From positions 30,432 to 94,431 of the forward strand of contig JAZQLQ010000017.1 in NCBI GenBank assembly GCA_045542735.1: DNA of 64,000 nt. The letters run 5' to 3'. This DNA comes from UBA2882 sp045542735 (lineage in GTDB: Bacteria; Bacillota; Clostridia; Lachnospirales; Lachnospiraceae). Under the pieces are notes generated by a model. The model worked only from the letters and a program-made list of their open reading frames with translations, was not told the origin of the DNA and searched no databases. The position numbers were made by a program, and so were the translations under genes. The number at the start of each line of letters is the position of its first letter. The first letter of the stretch is position 1. Below are positions 42,485-50,812 of this stretch, in pieces.

Positions 42485-43294
42485 TTAAAACATCAACGGA
42501 TGCAAAATCACTTCATATGTACCACTCTTATAATCATGCTTATGCACAGCACAAATGATATTAAAAAACCTTTTGTTACTGCCATCATCGCATTCTTGCC
42601 CCACAATCTCCAGCCGTTCTAGCCGAAACGCCTCTAAAATGCCCGCTTCATTTCCGATACTATGATAGGGAATCATACGATACCCCGGTTGCTGTCTGAG
42701 TTCATCCTCTTTAAACATTTTTTCCATAGTACTTTTTTGCATAATGATAACAACTTCTCCACTTATGGGATCGGTCAAACTGTTTCCTGTATCCATCAAA
42801 GCATTTACCTCCAACGATTTTCCCCTATGTCCTATATGCACCCGATAAATACTCTGCTCATTTCTTAATTTTTCAAATAATATTTTTTTGATTTTTATAG
42901 AAAAAAGGCATAAAAAAATAACAGCCCCTGATGCGCTAAGCATCAAATACCCTGTTTGAACATTAACCGGCAAAAGTTGCAAGATACCGCTCAGGCAAAA
43001 AGCCAGGAAACATTGTGTCACTAATAAGATCCACATCTTTTTGAATGCCAAAGGCATAAATACCACCAAGTTGACTACTATGCCGATCACAATGCCAATC
43101 ACGATTTTGGACCACAGATTTCCCAACGGTAATCGGAGTACAATGCAGATACAATATAGTAAACTGCCCAAAGCTGCACCGCCTAAGAGCCTGAGCGTAT
43201 TTACTTTTATTTTGTATAGCATGGTTAACACTTTTAATATCCCAAACTGATATAACAGGTTCATAAAAAAAATCACATCCAGATAAACGGCCAT
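42485..43294 (-). CDS. spoIIGA: Sigma-E processing peptidase SpoIIGA
   Basis: 269 residues from ATG 43294 (MAVYLDVIFFMNLLYQFGIL) with AGGAGG upstream; the longer frame would include the promoter. Five membrane helices fill the first half. The cytoplasmic half carries the aspartic protease motif VNALMDTGNSLTDP. The septum-located enzyme removes the SigE pro-sequence after a forespore signal. It is co-transcribed with sigE from the long-spaced promoter at 43317-43349. Confidence 0.95.
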   Translation of the reverse strand: MAVYLDVIFFMNLLYQFGILKVLTMLYKIKVNTLRLLGGAALGSLLYCICIVLRLPLGNLWSKIVIGIVIGIVVNLVVFMPLAFKKMWILLVTQCFLAFCLSGILQLLPVNVQTGYLMLSASGAVIFLCLFSIKIKKILFEKLRNEQSIYRVHIGHRGKSLEVNALMDTGNSLTDPISGEVVIIMQKSTMEKMFKEDELRQQPGYRMIPYHSIGNEAGILEAFRLERLEIVGQECDDGSNKRFFNIICAVHKHDYKSGTYEVILHPLMF

Positions 43295-43316
43295 GTTTGT
43301 TCCTCCTGTTAAGGAC

Positions 43317-43382
43317 AGTATATCGAATTCCCTACGCACTTTTTGTCAAATACAGAGAAGCAATTCCCAAAAAATATCGACA
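43317..43382 (-). promoter_or_regulatory. Spo0A-type spoIIG promoter with 21-bp spacer
   Basis: Minus strand: -35 TTGACA (43344-43349), 21-bp spacer, -10 TATACT (43317-43322). A 0A-like box TGTCGAT lies at 43376-43382 and TGACAAA overlaps the -35 (0A box consensus TGNCGAA). The Bacillus spoIIG promoter is known for its 22-bp spacer and activation by Spo0A at the -35. Confidence 0.7.
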
Positions 43383-43384
43383 AA

Positions 43385-43416
43385 AAAAGCCGGGCAGATT
43401 GCTCTGCTCGGCTTTT
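43385..43416 (-). terminator. Rho-independent terminator of ftsZ (end of dcw cluster)
   Basis: AAAAGCCGGGCAG (43385-43397) pairs with CTGCTCGGCTTTT (43404-43416), one G-T pair. The minus strand ends in seven T. It separates the dcw transcript from spoIIGA. Confidence 0.9.
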
Positions 43417-43428
43417 ATCATAAACACA

Positions 43429-44643
43429 TTATTTATTTCTCTGTAAGAAATCCGGAATCTTTAAAGACTGGGACTCTACACTGCTCTTGATTGCTTCCGG
43501 TTTTTGGAAACCACCCGCCGGTTTGATAGGTGTCACGGAAGGAATCGGTCCTGTACCGGTTGTTGCAGCATTGATATTGGGTGTTGCAGCCGGTTTAACC
43601 GGTGCAGCAGCCTTTGCTCTTGCTGCCTGTCCAACAGGAGTATGTATAAAACTTCCTCCCATTTTACTCATAACACTTGCACTAATGCCATTACCACGCT
43701 CAATACCTGTAGCGATAACAGTAACACTACAAGAATCTGTCATAGTCTCATCGTACATCGCACCAAAGATAATGTTAACATTTTCGCCAACCATATCCTG
43801 TACATAGCTTACTGCATCAGATGCATCTGCCAATGCGATATCACCGGATACATTGATAATAACATCGGTAGCGCCTGTAATGGTTGTCTCCAATAAAGGA
43901 GAGCCAACAGCCATCTTAACCGCTTCATTTGCTTTTTCATCACCTTTACCGAAACCAATACCGATATGGGCAATACCCTTATCTTTCATAACAGTCTGAA
44001 CATCGGCAAAGTCTAAGTTGATAACAGCGGGAACATTAATCAGGTCTGTAATACCCTGCACTGCCTGCTGTAAAACTTCATCCGCTTTCTTTAACGCATC
44101 CGGAAGGGTTGTCCTTCTGTCAACGATCTCTAACAATTTATCGTTGGGGATTACGATTAAGGTATCTACATTATCTCTTAATCTCTCAATACCACCAACG
44201 GCATTTTCCATTCTGGTACGAGCCTCAAATTTGAAAGGCTTTGTCACAACACCAACAGTCAGGATACCCATCTCTTTTGCAATCTGTGCAACAACGGGAG
44301 CTGCTCCTGTACCTGTACCGCCACCCATACCACAGGTAACGAATACCATATCAGCGCCTTTTAAAGCACCTGTTAACTCTTCAACACTTTCTTCAGCAGC
44401 CTGTTCACCGATTTCCGGCTTAGCTCCCGCCCCAAGACCTTTGGTCAGTTTCTCACCAATCTGGAGTAATTTGGGTGCCTTACAAAGCTGTAATGCCTGC
44501 TTATCTGTATTGATACCAATAAAGCTGACACCACCAATATTTTCTTCAATCATTCTATTAACAGCATTATTACCTGCTCCACCAACACCGGCAACGATGA
44601 TTTTGGCTGCAGTTTCTGCATCATTTGACTTAATTTCCAGCAA
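43429..44643 (-). CDS. ftsZ: Cell division protein FtsZ (TTG start)
   Basis: About 404 residues. The likely start is TTG 44643 (LEIKSNDAETAAKIIVAGVGGAGNN), with AAGGAGG 8 bases upstream; the longer GTG reading places that site inside the gene. The tubulin signature GGGTGTG (about 107-113), T7-loop region NLDFADVQTVMKDKG and C-terminal tail SLKIPDFLQRNK, which binds division partners, are present. It forms the cytokinetic ring. It stands 100 bases after ftsQ, so a further promoter is possible there. Confidence 0.96.
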   Translation of the reverse strand: MLEIKSNDAETAAKIIVAGVGGAGNNAVNRMIEENIGGVSFIGINTDKQALQLCKAPKLLQIGEKLTKGLGAGAKPEIGEQAAEESVEELTGALKGADMVFVTCGMGGGTGTGAAPVVAQIAKEMGILTVGVVTKPFKFEARTRMENAVGGIERLRDNVDTLIVIPNDKLLEIVDRRTTLPDALKKADEVLQQAVQGITDLINVPAVINLDFADVQTVMKDKGIAHIGIGFGKGDEKANEAVKMAVGSPLLETTITGATDVIINVSGDIALADASDAVSYVQDMVGENVNIIFGAMYDETMTDSCSVTVIATGIERGNGISASVMSKMGGSFIHTPVGQAARAKAAAPVKPAATPNINAATTGTGPIPSVTPIKPAGGFQKPEAIKSSVESQSLKIPDFLQRNK

Positions 44644-44763
44644 GGGTAGCTCCTCCTTCACAAATCCTCTAAAATTCCATATACTTTATCATATAATTAT
44701 TTACAAAATTTATCAACCCATTTTTTCAATTTATTGTAGATTTCTGTTAATAAACCACTACAT

Positions 44764-45507
44764 TTACATGTCAGGCTCAAATGTTAAGGTCTTGGTATTT
44801 TCATTGAAATCAGACATGTCCAACATACCGCTTTTTCCTTCGATTGCCGGTACCATAACACTTAACTGCATAATCTTCTCATCAATATGACTGTCATTAC
44901 CCAGACGCACTCTTGCTTGTCCAAAGTATAAAGTCACATTCATATCCGGATCAAAATAGATTTTATCTGCGTGAATTTCATATTTGCCCAAAAGCTGTGT
45001 CAATGTCAGTATATCTTTAAAAATCGCATCATTTTCTACCGGAAGAGGCTCATAAAGCTGTACATATTCAAAGTGAAGACCTGTAATCTCCGGAACCCCC
45101 TCGGTTGCCACCGATGCACTCTCTACTACAATGCCTTCCCTATCAAAATACATGTAGTTTCCCAGATAGGTCACACAACCGGCCAGAGATTTTTCATATA
45201 CCATAATACGGATACTGTCATGACCCAATACCTCCACATCCATAGATTCAATAAAAGGTATATTCCCAATTGACTTATTTCTGTATTTAGCAGAAAGTAT
45301 TAAGGAGTTGTCTGTGATATCTCCGTTTAAAACCATATCCTCGATTTCTTCTGCCGTATAATGGCTGTTACCGATCACTTCCACCTTGGTTACACGAAAA
45401 TACAGCAAAACAAATGCCAGGGCAGCAATGCATACCAACGCCAAAGCCGCCACTGACATCCACACTTTTTGTTTAAATGTAAATCTTTCGTAGTCATTAT
45501 TTTTCAT
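44764..45507 (-). CDS. ftsQ: Cell division protein FtsQ/DivIB
   Basis: About 247 residues from ATG 45507 (MKNNDYERFTFKQKVW). One membrane helix (about residues 17-40) is followed by the POTRA segment FRVTKVEVIGNSHYTAEEIEDM and the beta domain. It links the divisome FtsL-FtsB complex to septal wall synthesis. It lies 14 bases from murA; its ribosome site (GTTGGTG) is weak. Confidence 0.88.
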   Translation of the reverse strand: MKNNDYERFTFKQKVWMSVAALALVCIAALAFVLLYFRVTKVEVIGNSHYTAEEIEDMVLNGDITDNSLILSAKYRNKSIGNIPFIESMDVEVLGHDSIRIMVYEKSLAGCVTYLGNYMYFDREGIVVESASVATEGVPEITGLHFEYVQLYEPLPVENDAIFKDILTLTQLLGKYEIHADKIYFDPDMNVTLYFGQARVRLGNDSHIDEKIMQLSVMVPAIEGKSGMLDMSDFNENTKTLTFEPDM

Positions 45508-45521
45508 ACTATACACCAACT

Positions 45522-46799
45522 TTAAGCATAAACGCCTGTACTTCCACTCGTTATCTTTGCGCCCAAGGCCATCAAATCCCTACAGATGTCTTCATAGCCA
45601 CGATCGATAAAATGCTTGTTGTAAACAGTTGTCTTACCGGAAGCCGCAAGCCCTGCCAATACAAGAGCCGCTCCGCCGCGTAGCTCCATAGCTTCTACTT
45701 CACAGCCCTTCAACGAATCCACACCGCAAATGGTTGCCTTTCTTCCGTTTACATGGATATCTGCACCCATTTTTTGTAGCTGGGGGACTATCTTAAAACG
45801 ATTTTCAAAAATATTTTCTTCCATAATACTGCATCCGTCACACAAGGTGAATGCAGCCATAAAAGCCGATTGCAAATCTGTTGGAAATCCCGGATAAACG
45901 GCAGTCGACACTTTTGAAACCGCTTTATTTGCATGTTCACCATTCATACATACCCATTTATCTGCGATTGCCAAATCCGCTCCCATCATCTGCAAAACAC
46001 GGAAAAGCTCCTGCATCTGGTCCACCGGCGCCTGATTCAACACAACAATTCCTTTGGTCATGACTCCCGCCAGTAAATACGTACCTGCCACAATCCGATC
46101 CGGCATAATCCGATAGCATATTTCATGAAGAGCTTTTACTCCCTTGATACATATACGATCTTCGCCCGCGCCGGTAATATTGGCTCCCGCACGATTCAAA
46201 AAATTGCAAAGCTCTATAATCTCCGGTTCTTTGGCACATCCCTCCACAACGGTAGTGCCTTCTGATAGCACACAGGACAAAATGACATTTTCCGTTGCTC
46301 CCACGCTGGGAAACTTCAGACACACTCTTCCGCCTACAAACTGCCCTGCTTTTGCCTGTACCCTAACTTCATCCTCACAAAATATCACACCCAGTTGCGC
46401 TAAGACATCCATATGCATATCTATAGGACGTTCTCCAATGACACAACCACCGGGATAATAAGTCGACACTTCCCCACACCGGCCAAGCATAGCGCCCAAC
46501 AACATAATGGAAGAACGCATCACCGTAGTATGTTCTGCCGGAAATTCGGTATTATTCACATCCGTCGCATCAATTTCAACACTCCGGTAATTCCTGACCA
46601 CCTTACATCCCGCATACTCCAACAATTTTATCATATGCTCCACATCACTGATTCTGGGACAATTTTCCAATATAGTCTTTCCTTTGACCAATATTGATGC
46701 CGCAAGCAATGGCAATGTCCCGTTTTTGGAGCCTTGTATATCTACCTCTCCACACAACGTATTACCGCCGCATATATGAATAGCATCCATATCCACCAT
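45522..46799 (-). CDS. murA: UDP-N-acetylglucosamine 1-carboxyvinyltransferase
   Basis: 425 residues. HICGGNTLCGEVDIQGSKNGTLPLLAASILV gives the N-terminal KN motif. The active-site cysteine sits in YYPGGCVIGERPIDMHMDVLAQLG (fosfomycin target), and the PEP-binding arginine region follows. It transfers enolpyruvate to UDP-GlcNAc, the committed peptidoglycan step. The position between ftsW/spoVE and ftsQ matches dcw clusters of Clostridia. A second murA elsewhere is usual in Firmicutes but cannot be seen here. Confidence 0.95.
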   Translation of the reverse strand: MVDMDAIHICGGNTLCGEVDIQGSKNGTLPLLAASILVKGKTILENCPRISDVEHMIKLLEYAGCKVVRNYRSVEIDATDVNNTEFPAEHTTVMRSSIMLLGAMLGRCGEVSTYYPGGCVIGERPIDMHMDVLAQLGVIFCEDEVRVQAKAGQFVGGRVCLKFPSVGATENVILSCVLSEGTTVVEGCAKEPEIIELCNFLNRAGANITGAGEDRICIKGVKALHEICYRIMPDRIVAGTYLLAGVMTKGIVVLNQAPVDQMQELFRVLQMMGADLAIADKWVCMNGEHANKAVSKVSTAVYPGFPTDLQSAFMAAFTLCDGCSIMEENIFENRFKIVPQLQKMGADIHVNGRKATICGVDSLKGCEVEAMELRGGAALVLAGLAASGKTTVYNKHFIDRGYEDICRDLMALGAKITSGSTGVYA

Positions 46800-46849
46800 C
46801 CATTCGTGAATATCATCTATTTTAATATATGCCGATACACTGTCCGAAG

Positions 46850-48004
46850 TTACATCGCATCCCTCATACGGCTCTGACGGGATACGTTCAACACCAAACC
46901 AATCTCAGCCATCAAAAACATAACCGATGTACCACCATAGCTGATAAACGGCAGTGAAATACCGGTATTGGGCATGGAATTGGTTACTACCGCTATATTT
47001 AAAATAACCTGGATGGCAAAATGTGCCATAACGCCCACAACTAACATAGCACCAAACAAATCCGTTGCGCTATTGGCAATAATCATACATCTCCAAATCA
47101 ACAATACAAACAGTAAAATAACGGCCAATGCGCCAAACAATCCCAACTCTTCACAGATAATGGAAAAGATCATATCATTTTGTGCCTCAGGCAAAAAGCC
47201 CAGTTTCTGCATACTGGCACCGAGTCCTTTACCAAAGATGCCACCCGAACCGATAGCATACAATGCCTGTAAGGTCTGGAAACCGGTATCAGAAGGATCG
47301 GATTCCGGATCCAACCATGTACGAATACGCGTCAGACGGAAACCACCGCCATCCGAATGCGTGGCAATAAAGATAATAATTGCCGCAACTGCCACCACAG
47401 CCAAAACCAAGACAATATATTTCAAATAATCCGAATCTGCAACAAACAGCATCACCACAGCAATGCCGCCTACAATAATAGCCGAACTTAAGTTATCTGT
47501 AATCTGCCAAAGCATCAGGGCAAAAATCGCAGGAATTGCAAGTACGGTCACCATTCCTTTTACGCTACTGATGGCCTTTTTCTGCATCTTATTAATCAAC
47601 ACAGCACAGAACAACACAACTTCAATCTTTACAATCTCTGCAGGTTGCAAAGACAAGGGTCCGATACCAATCCATCTTCTGGCACCGTTTGCTTCAATAC
47701 CCATAGGTGTCAACACTAAAATGACCAACACTACCGACACAATTAATCCGGGGACGGCAAAACGTTCCCAGAAATGATAATCAATCAAGGTAGTTGCCGC
47801 CAAAACAGCCACACCCAAAACCGTTGCAAACAACTGCTTTTTTAAATAATATGCAGAATCACCGTCAAAGGTCGCTGCTGCTTCATAAGAACTGGTAGAA
47901 TAAATCATTACCAGTCCAAAGAGAATCAAAAAGATAACGACAAACAGCAGGGTATAATCAAAGTAATTCTGATTTTTAAGTCTCTTCCTTCTTTTAGAGG
48001 CCAT
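46850..48004 (-). CDS. ftsW: SEDS peptidoglycan polymerase, FtsW/SpoVE type
   Basis: 384 residues from ATG 48004 (MASKRRKRLKNQNYFDYTLL) with AGGGGAAG upstream. About ten membrane helices. Signature pieces: MIYSTSSYEA, GARRWIGIGPLSLQPAEIVKI, GGFRLTRIRTWLDPE and NTGISLPFISYGGTSV. It polymerises lipid II glycan with a partner PBP. Whether it acts in division (FtsW), spore cortex (SpoVE) or both cannot be told; it is the only SEDS gene in this cluster, beside two PBPs. Confidence 0.92.
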   Translation of the reverse strand: MASKRRKRLKNQNYFDYTLLFVVIFLILFGLVMIYSTSSYEAAATFDGDSAYYLKKQLFATVLGVAVLAATTLIDYHFWERFAVPGLIVSVVLVILVLTPMGIEANGARRWIGIGPLSLQPAEIVKIEVVLFCAVLINKMQKKAISSVKGMVTVLAIPAIFALMLWQITDNLSSAIIVGGIAVVMLFVADSDYLKYIVLVLAVVAVAAIIIFIATHSDGGGFRLTRIRTWLDPESDPSDTGFQTLQALYAIGSGGIFGKGLGASMQKLGFLPEAQNDMIFSIICEELGLFGALAVILLFVLLIWRCMIIANSATDLFGAMLVVGVMAHFAIQVILNIAVVTNSMPNTGISLPFISYGGTSVMFLMAEIGLVLNVSRQSRMRDAM

Positions 48005-48027
48005 ATATCTTCCCCTTTTCACTCATA

Positions 48028-48984
48028 TTAAAGTGCTAAAAATCCAATCAGACACAAAATAGCTGTCACGATGGAAAATACATTTACGACTTTGGTTTCC
48101 TTCCATCCGCACAATTCAAAATGATGATGGATGGGTGCCATTTTAAAAATACGTTTACCACCGGTTAATTTAAAATAGGACACCTGCAACATAACACTTG
48201 CTACTTCCGCCACATAAATAAAGCCGATAATAACCAGAAACAACTGTAAATTCATCATATAGGCACAAGCAGCCACGAAACCGCCCAATGCTAAAGAACC
48301 GGTATCTCCCATAAACACGCTGGCAGGATGACCGTTAAACAGCAAAAATCCTAATAAAGCTCCCACTGCCGCACAAGTAATAGGGGTAATTGGTGCACCA
48401 AGACCAATGGCACATACCGTAAAGAAGGTTGCCACCAACACAGTAACACTGGTAGCCAATCCATCTAATCCATCCGTAAAGTTGGTACCGTTCACAGTAC
48501 CCAGCACTACAATAAACAAAAGCGGAATATTAAAAATGCCAAAATCCAAATATTGTCCTGAAAGAAAAGGAATCCTGCAGGCAAGCCCTACCTCTGTGTA
48601 ACTGGTGATATAAAAAGCAAACACCGCTGTAACCACAATCTGCAAGCTGAACTTCTGCCATGCACGCAATCCTAAGGAACGTTTTAATACCACTTTAATA
48701 TAATCATCCAAAAATCCAATCAATCCAAAGCCTAAGGTCAAAAATAAAATAGGCATAATGTCGGGATATTTTTTCATATACACGAGGGAAGTTGCCGTCA
48801 TTGCTGTCAAAATCAACAATCCACCCATAGTGGGTGTACCACTCTTTTTCAAATGACTTTCGGGTCCTTCATCCCTAACGGTCTGCCCTACTTTCAGTCT
48901 TCTGAGAAAAGGAATAAGAATCGGTCCCAAAATCACACTGATTGCAAACGATATTAATGTAGGTATAATAATCTCCTGATACAT
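48028..48984 (-). CDS. mraY: Phospho-N-acetylmuramoyl-pentapeptide transferase
   Basis: 318 residues, about ten membrane helices. Catalytic pieces LGFLDDYIKV, NGTNFTDGLDGLA, FMGDTGSLALGG and the histidine loop MAPIHHHFELCGWKE are intact. It makes lipid I from UDP-MurNAc-pentapeptide and undecaprenyl phosphate. It stands between the PBP and SEDS genes; murE, murF, murD and murG, usual neighbours, are missing here. Confidence 0.97.
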   Translation of the reverse strand: MYQEIIIPTLISFAISVILGPILIPFLRRLKVGQTVRDEGPESHLKKSGTPTMGGLLILTAMTATSLVYMKKYPDIMPILFLTLGFGLIGFLDDYIKVVLKRSLGLRAWQKFSLQIVVTAVFAFYITSYTEVGLACRIPFLSGQYLDFGIFNIPLLFIVVLGTVNGTNFTDGLDGLATSVTVLVATFFTVCAIGLGAPITPITCAAVGALLGFLLFNGHPASVFMGDTGSLALGGFVAACAYMMNLQLFLVIIGFIYVAEVASVMLQVSYFKLTGGKRIFKMAPIHHHFELCGWKETKVVNVFSIVTAILCLIGFLAL

Positions 48985-49015
48985 TTTCCTTCCTGTCCTT
49001 TCTTTTTATCCACAG

Positions 49016-50761
49016 TTAATTATACTGGATTCCCTCCAAATAGGGAAGAATATTTTCAAATAGTTTTTGTACAATAGGGGCTGCAATCTGTCCTCCGTAA
49101 TAGACGCCTTGGGGATGGTTTACAATAGCCAGTGCAATAATCTGCGGATCGTCTGCGGGCTCAAAACCGATAAAGGATGCAATATACTTACCACTTCCTC
49201 TCGGAAGGGTCTGACTGGTTGCCGTCTTTCCTCCAATGGAATACCCTTCTATATAAGCTTTTTGTCCACCGCCTTCGGATACGACCTTTTCTAAAATATA
49301 ACGCAAGGTGGCAGATGTTTCTTCAGATACAATATTTTCCTGTACTTCATAATCAAACTTCCGGATATTACCGGTAGAAGAATCTGTCACAGAAACAGCA
49401 AAATGGGGTGTCACCCGATTGCCACCGTTTACCAAAGAACTAACGGTAGTGACCAACTGGATTGGTGTAATCTGAAAGGACTGACCAAAAGAAACCGTTG
49501 CCAATTCCACAAGACCCATATTCTCTTTTTTATGCATAATAGTAGCCGCTTCACCGGGTAAATCCACGCCGGTTTTTTGAAGCAAACCAAACTGTTCAAA
49601 ATAATGATAGTACCGCTCAATCCCCACCCGCAGACCTACGGTGACAAACACCGGGTTACAGGAATTCATGGTGGCAGTAACAAAATCCTCTGCGCCATGC
49701 CCCTGAGTCTTATGGCATCGAATTTTACGATCTTCCACAACACAAAATCCGGGACAGGAAAATTGATCATCCGGTTTTACTACATCGGACTCCAAAGCCG
49801 CCGCCGCCGTAATAATCTTAAAGGTCGAACCAGGCTCGTAGGTATCATTGATACACCCATTTCTCCACATCAAGTTTGCTGCTTCAATGGTATTTCCCGA
49901 AACTTCAGCAAGCACCTGTGGCGCATTGGCTCCGTACACAGTTTCCAAATCAAAAGGATGATTTAAATCATATTCCGGCACACTGACCATTGCCAGTATT
50001 TCACCATTCTGCGGATTCATCACAATAATAGATACGCTTTTTGCTCCCTTTGCCTCCATAGCCTGTTCCGCTAATTGGGTGGCATAGGTCTGAATGTTCA
50101 CATCCAGGCTGATGGTCAAATCATCCCCTGCAATTGGTTCAATCCGGCCTTCACCCTCTGCATCAATCTCCACACCTTTGGCATCGGTAACTGTTAATAT
50201 CGTACCGTCAATGCCCTTTAGGTATTCCTCGTATTTGACTTCCAGTCCCAGAATCCCCTGATTATCGGCACCGGTAAACCCAAGAACTTTGCTGGCAAGC
50301 ATGGAATAGGGATAAAAGCGTTTGTAATCTTCATCCACTTTTACCCCTGCCAAATTACATTCTCTAATTTCATCTCCCACCGACTTGTCTACGTTACTTT
50401 TAATCCTCTCAATGGAAGATACTTTTTCTACCTTTGCCCGTACGGTCTCCTCGTCAATTCCCAACTTTTCTGTCAACACACGGATCACTTCATCCGGGTC
50501 CTGTATCTGGGAGTGAATCACCGATACGGTACAGACCGTCCGGTTATCGGCAAGTACCACACCGTTCCGGTCCAGTATTCTTCCTCTTGCCGCTTTAATA
50601 TCACGTTCTCTCTCATGGAGTTCCACAGCTTTTTCGGAATAATACTCCGAGCAGAATATCATCAGATATGATACTCTCACTGTTAAAATCAGCATAACAA
50701 ATATAACGCTAAAAAACACAATAACAATTTTCTTTTTATGATATGTCCGGTATCCCTTCAC
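49016..50761 (-). CDS. Class B penicillin-binding protein (SpoVD/FtsI type) with KTA instead of KTG
   Basis: About 581 residues, GTG start at 50761 (KGYRTYHKKKIVIVFF) behind AGGTGA. One membrane anchor, PBP dimer domain (RGRILDRNGVVLADNRTV) and transpeptidase domain with SxxK serine in YEPGSTFKI, SxN as NSCNP and the third motif as GGKTATSQ: the usual KTG reads KTA. There is no PASTA domain. By gene order it corresponds to Bacillus spoVD, suggesting a spore cortex role, but this is inferred only. Confidence 0.9.
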   Translation of the reverse strand: MKGYRTYHKKKIVIVFFSVIFVMLILTVRVSYLMIFCSEYYSEKAVELHERERDIKAARGRILDRNGVVLADNRTVCTVSVIHSQIQDPDEVIRVLTEKLGIDEETVRAKVEKVSSIERIKSNVDKSVGDEIRECNLAGVKVDEDYKRFYPYSMLASKVLGFTGADNQGILGLEVKYEEYLKGIDGTILTVTDAKGVEIDAEGEGRIEPIAGDDLTISLDVNIQTYATQLAEQAMEAKGAKSVSIIVMNPQNGEILAMVSVPEYDLNHPFDLETVYGANAPQVLAEVSGNTIEAANLMWRNGCINDTYEPGSTFKIITAAAALESDVVKPDDQFSCPGFCVVEDRKIRCHKTQGHGAEDFVTATMNSCNPVFVTVGLRVGIERYYHYFEQFGLLQKTGVDLPGEAATIMHKKENMGLVELATVSFGQSFQITPIQLVTTVSSLVNGGNRVTPHFAVSVTDSSTGNIRKFDYEVQENIVSEETSATLRYILEKVVSEGGGQKAYIEGYSIGGKTATSQTLPRGSGKYIASFIGFEPADDPQIIALAIVNHPQGVYYGGQIAAPIVQKLFENILPYLEGIQYN

Positions 50762-50812
50762 GGAATTCACCTGATTGTTTATTTATAATAATCTATTAAG
50801 CATTCTCCTTGG

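Noticed and set aside
44018..44890. Open frame of 290 codons on the plus strand
   Set aside because: It is antisense to ftsZ and ftsQ, both certain genes.
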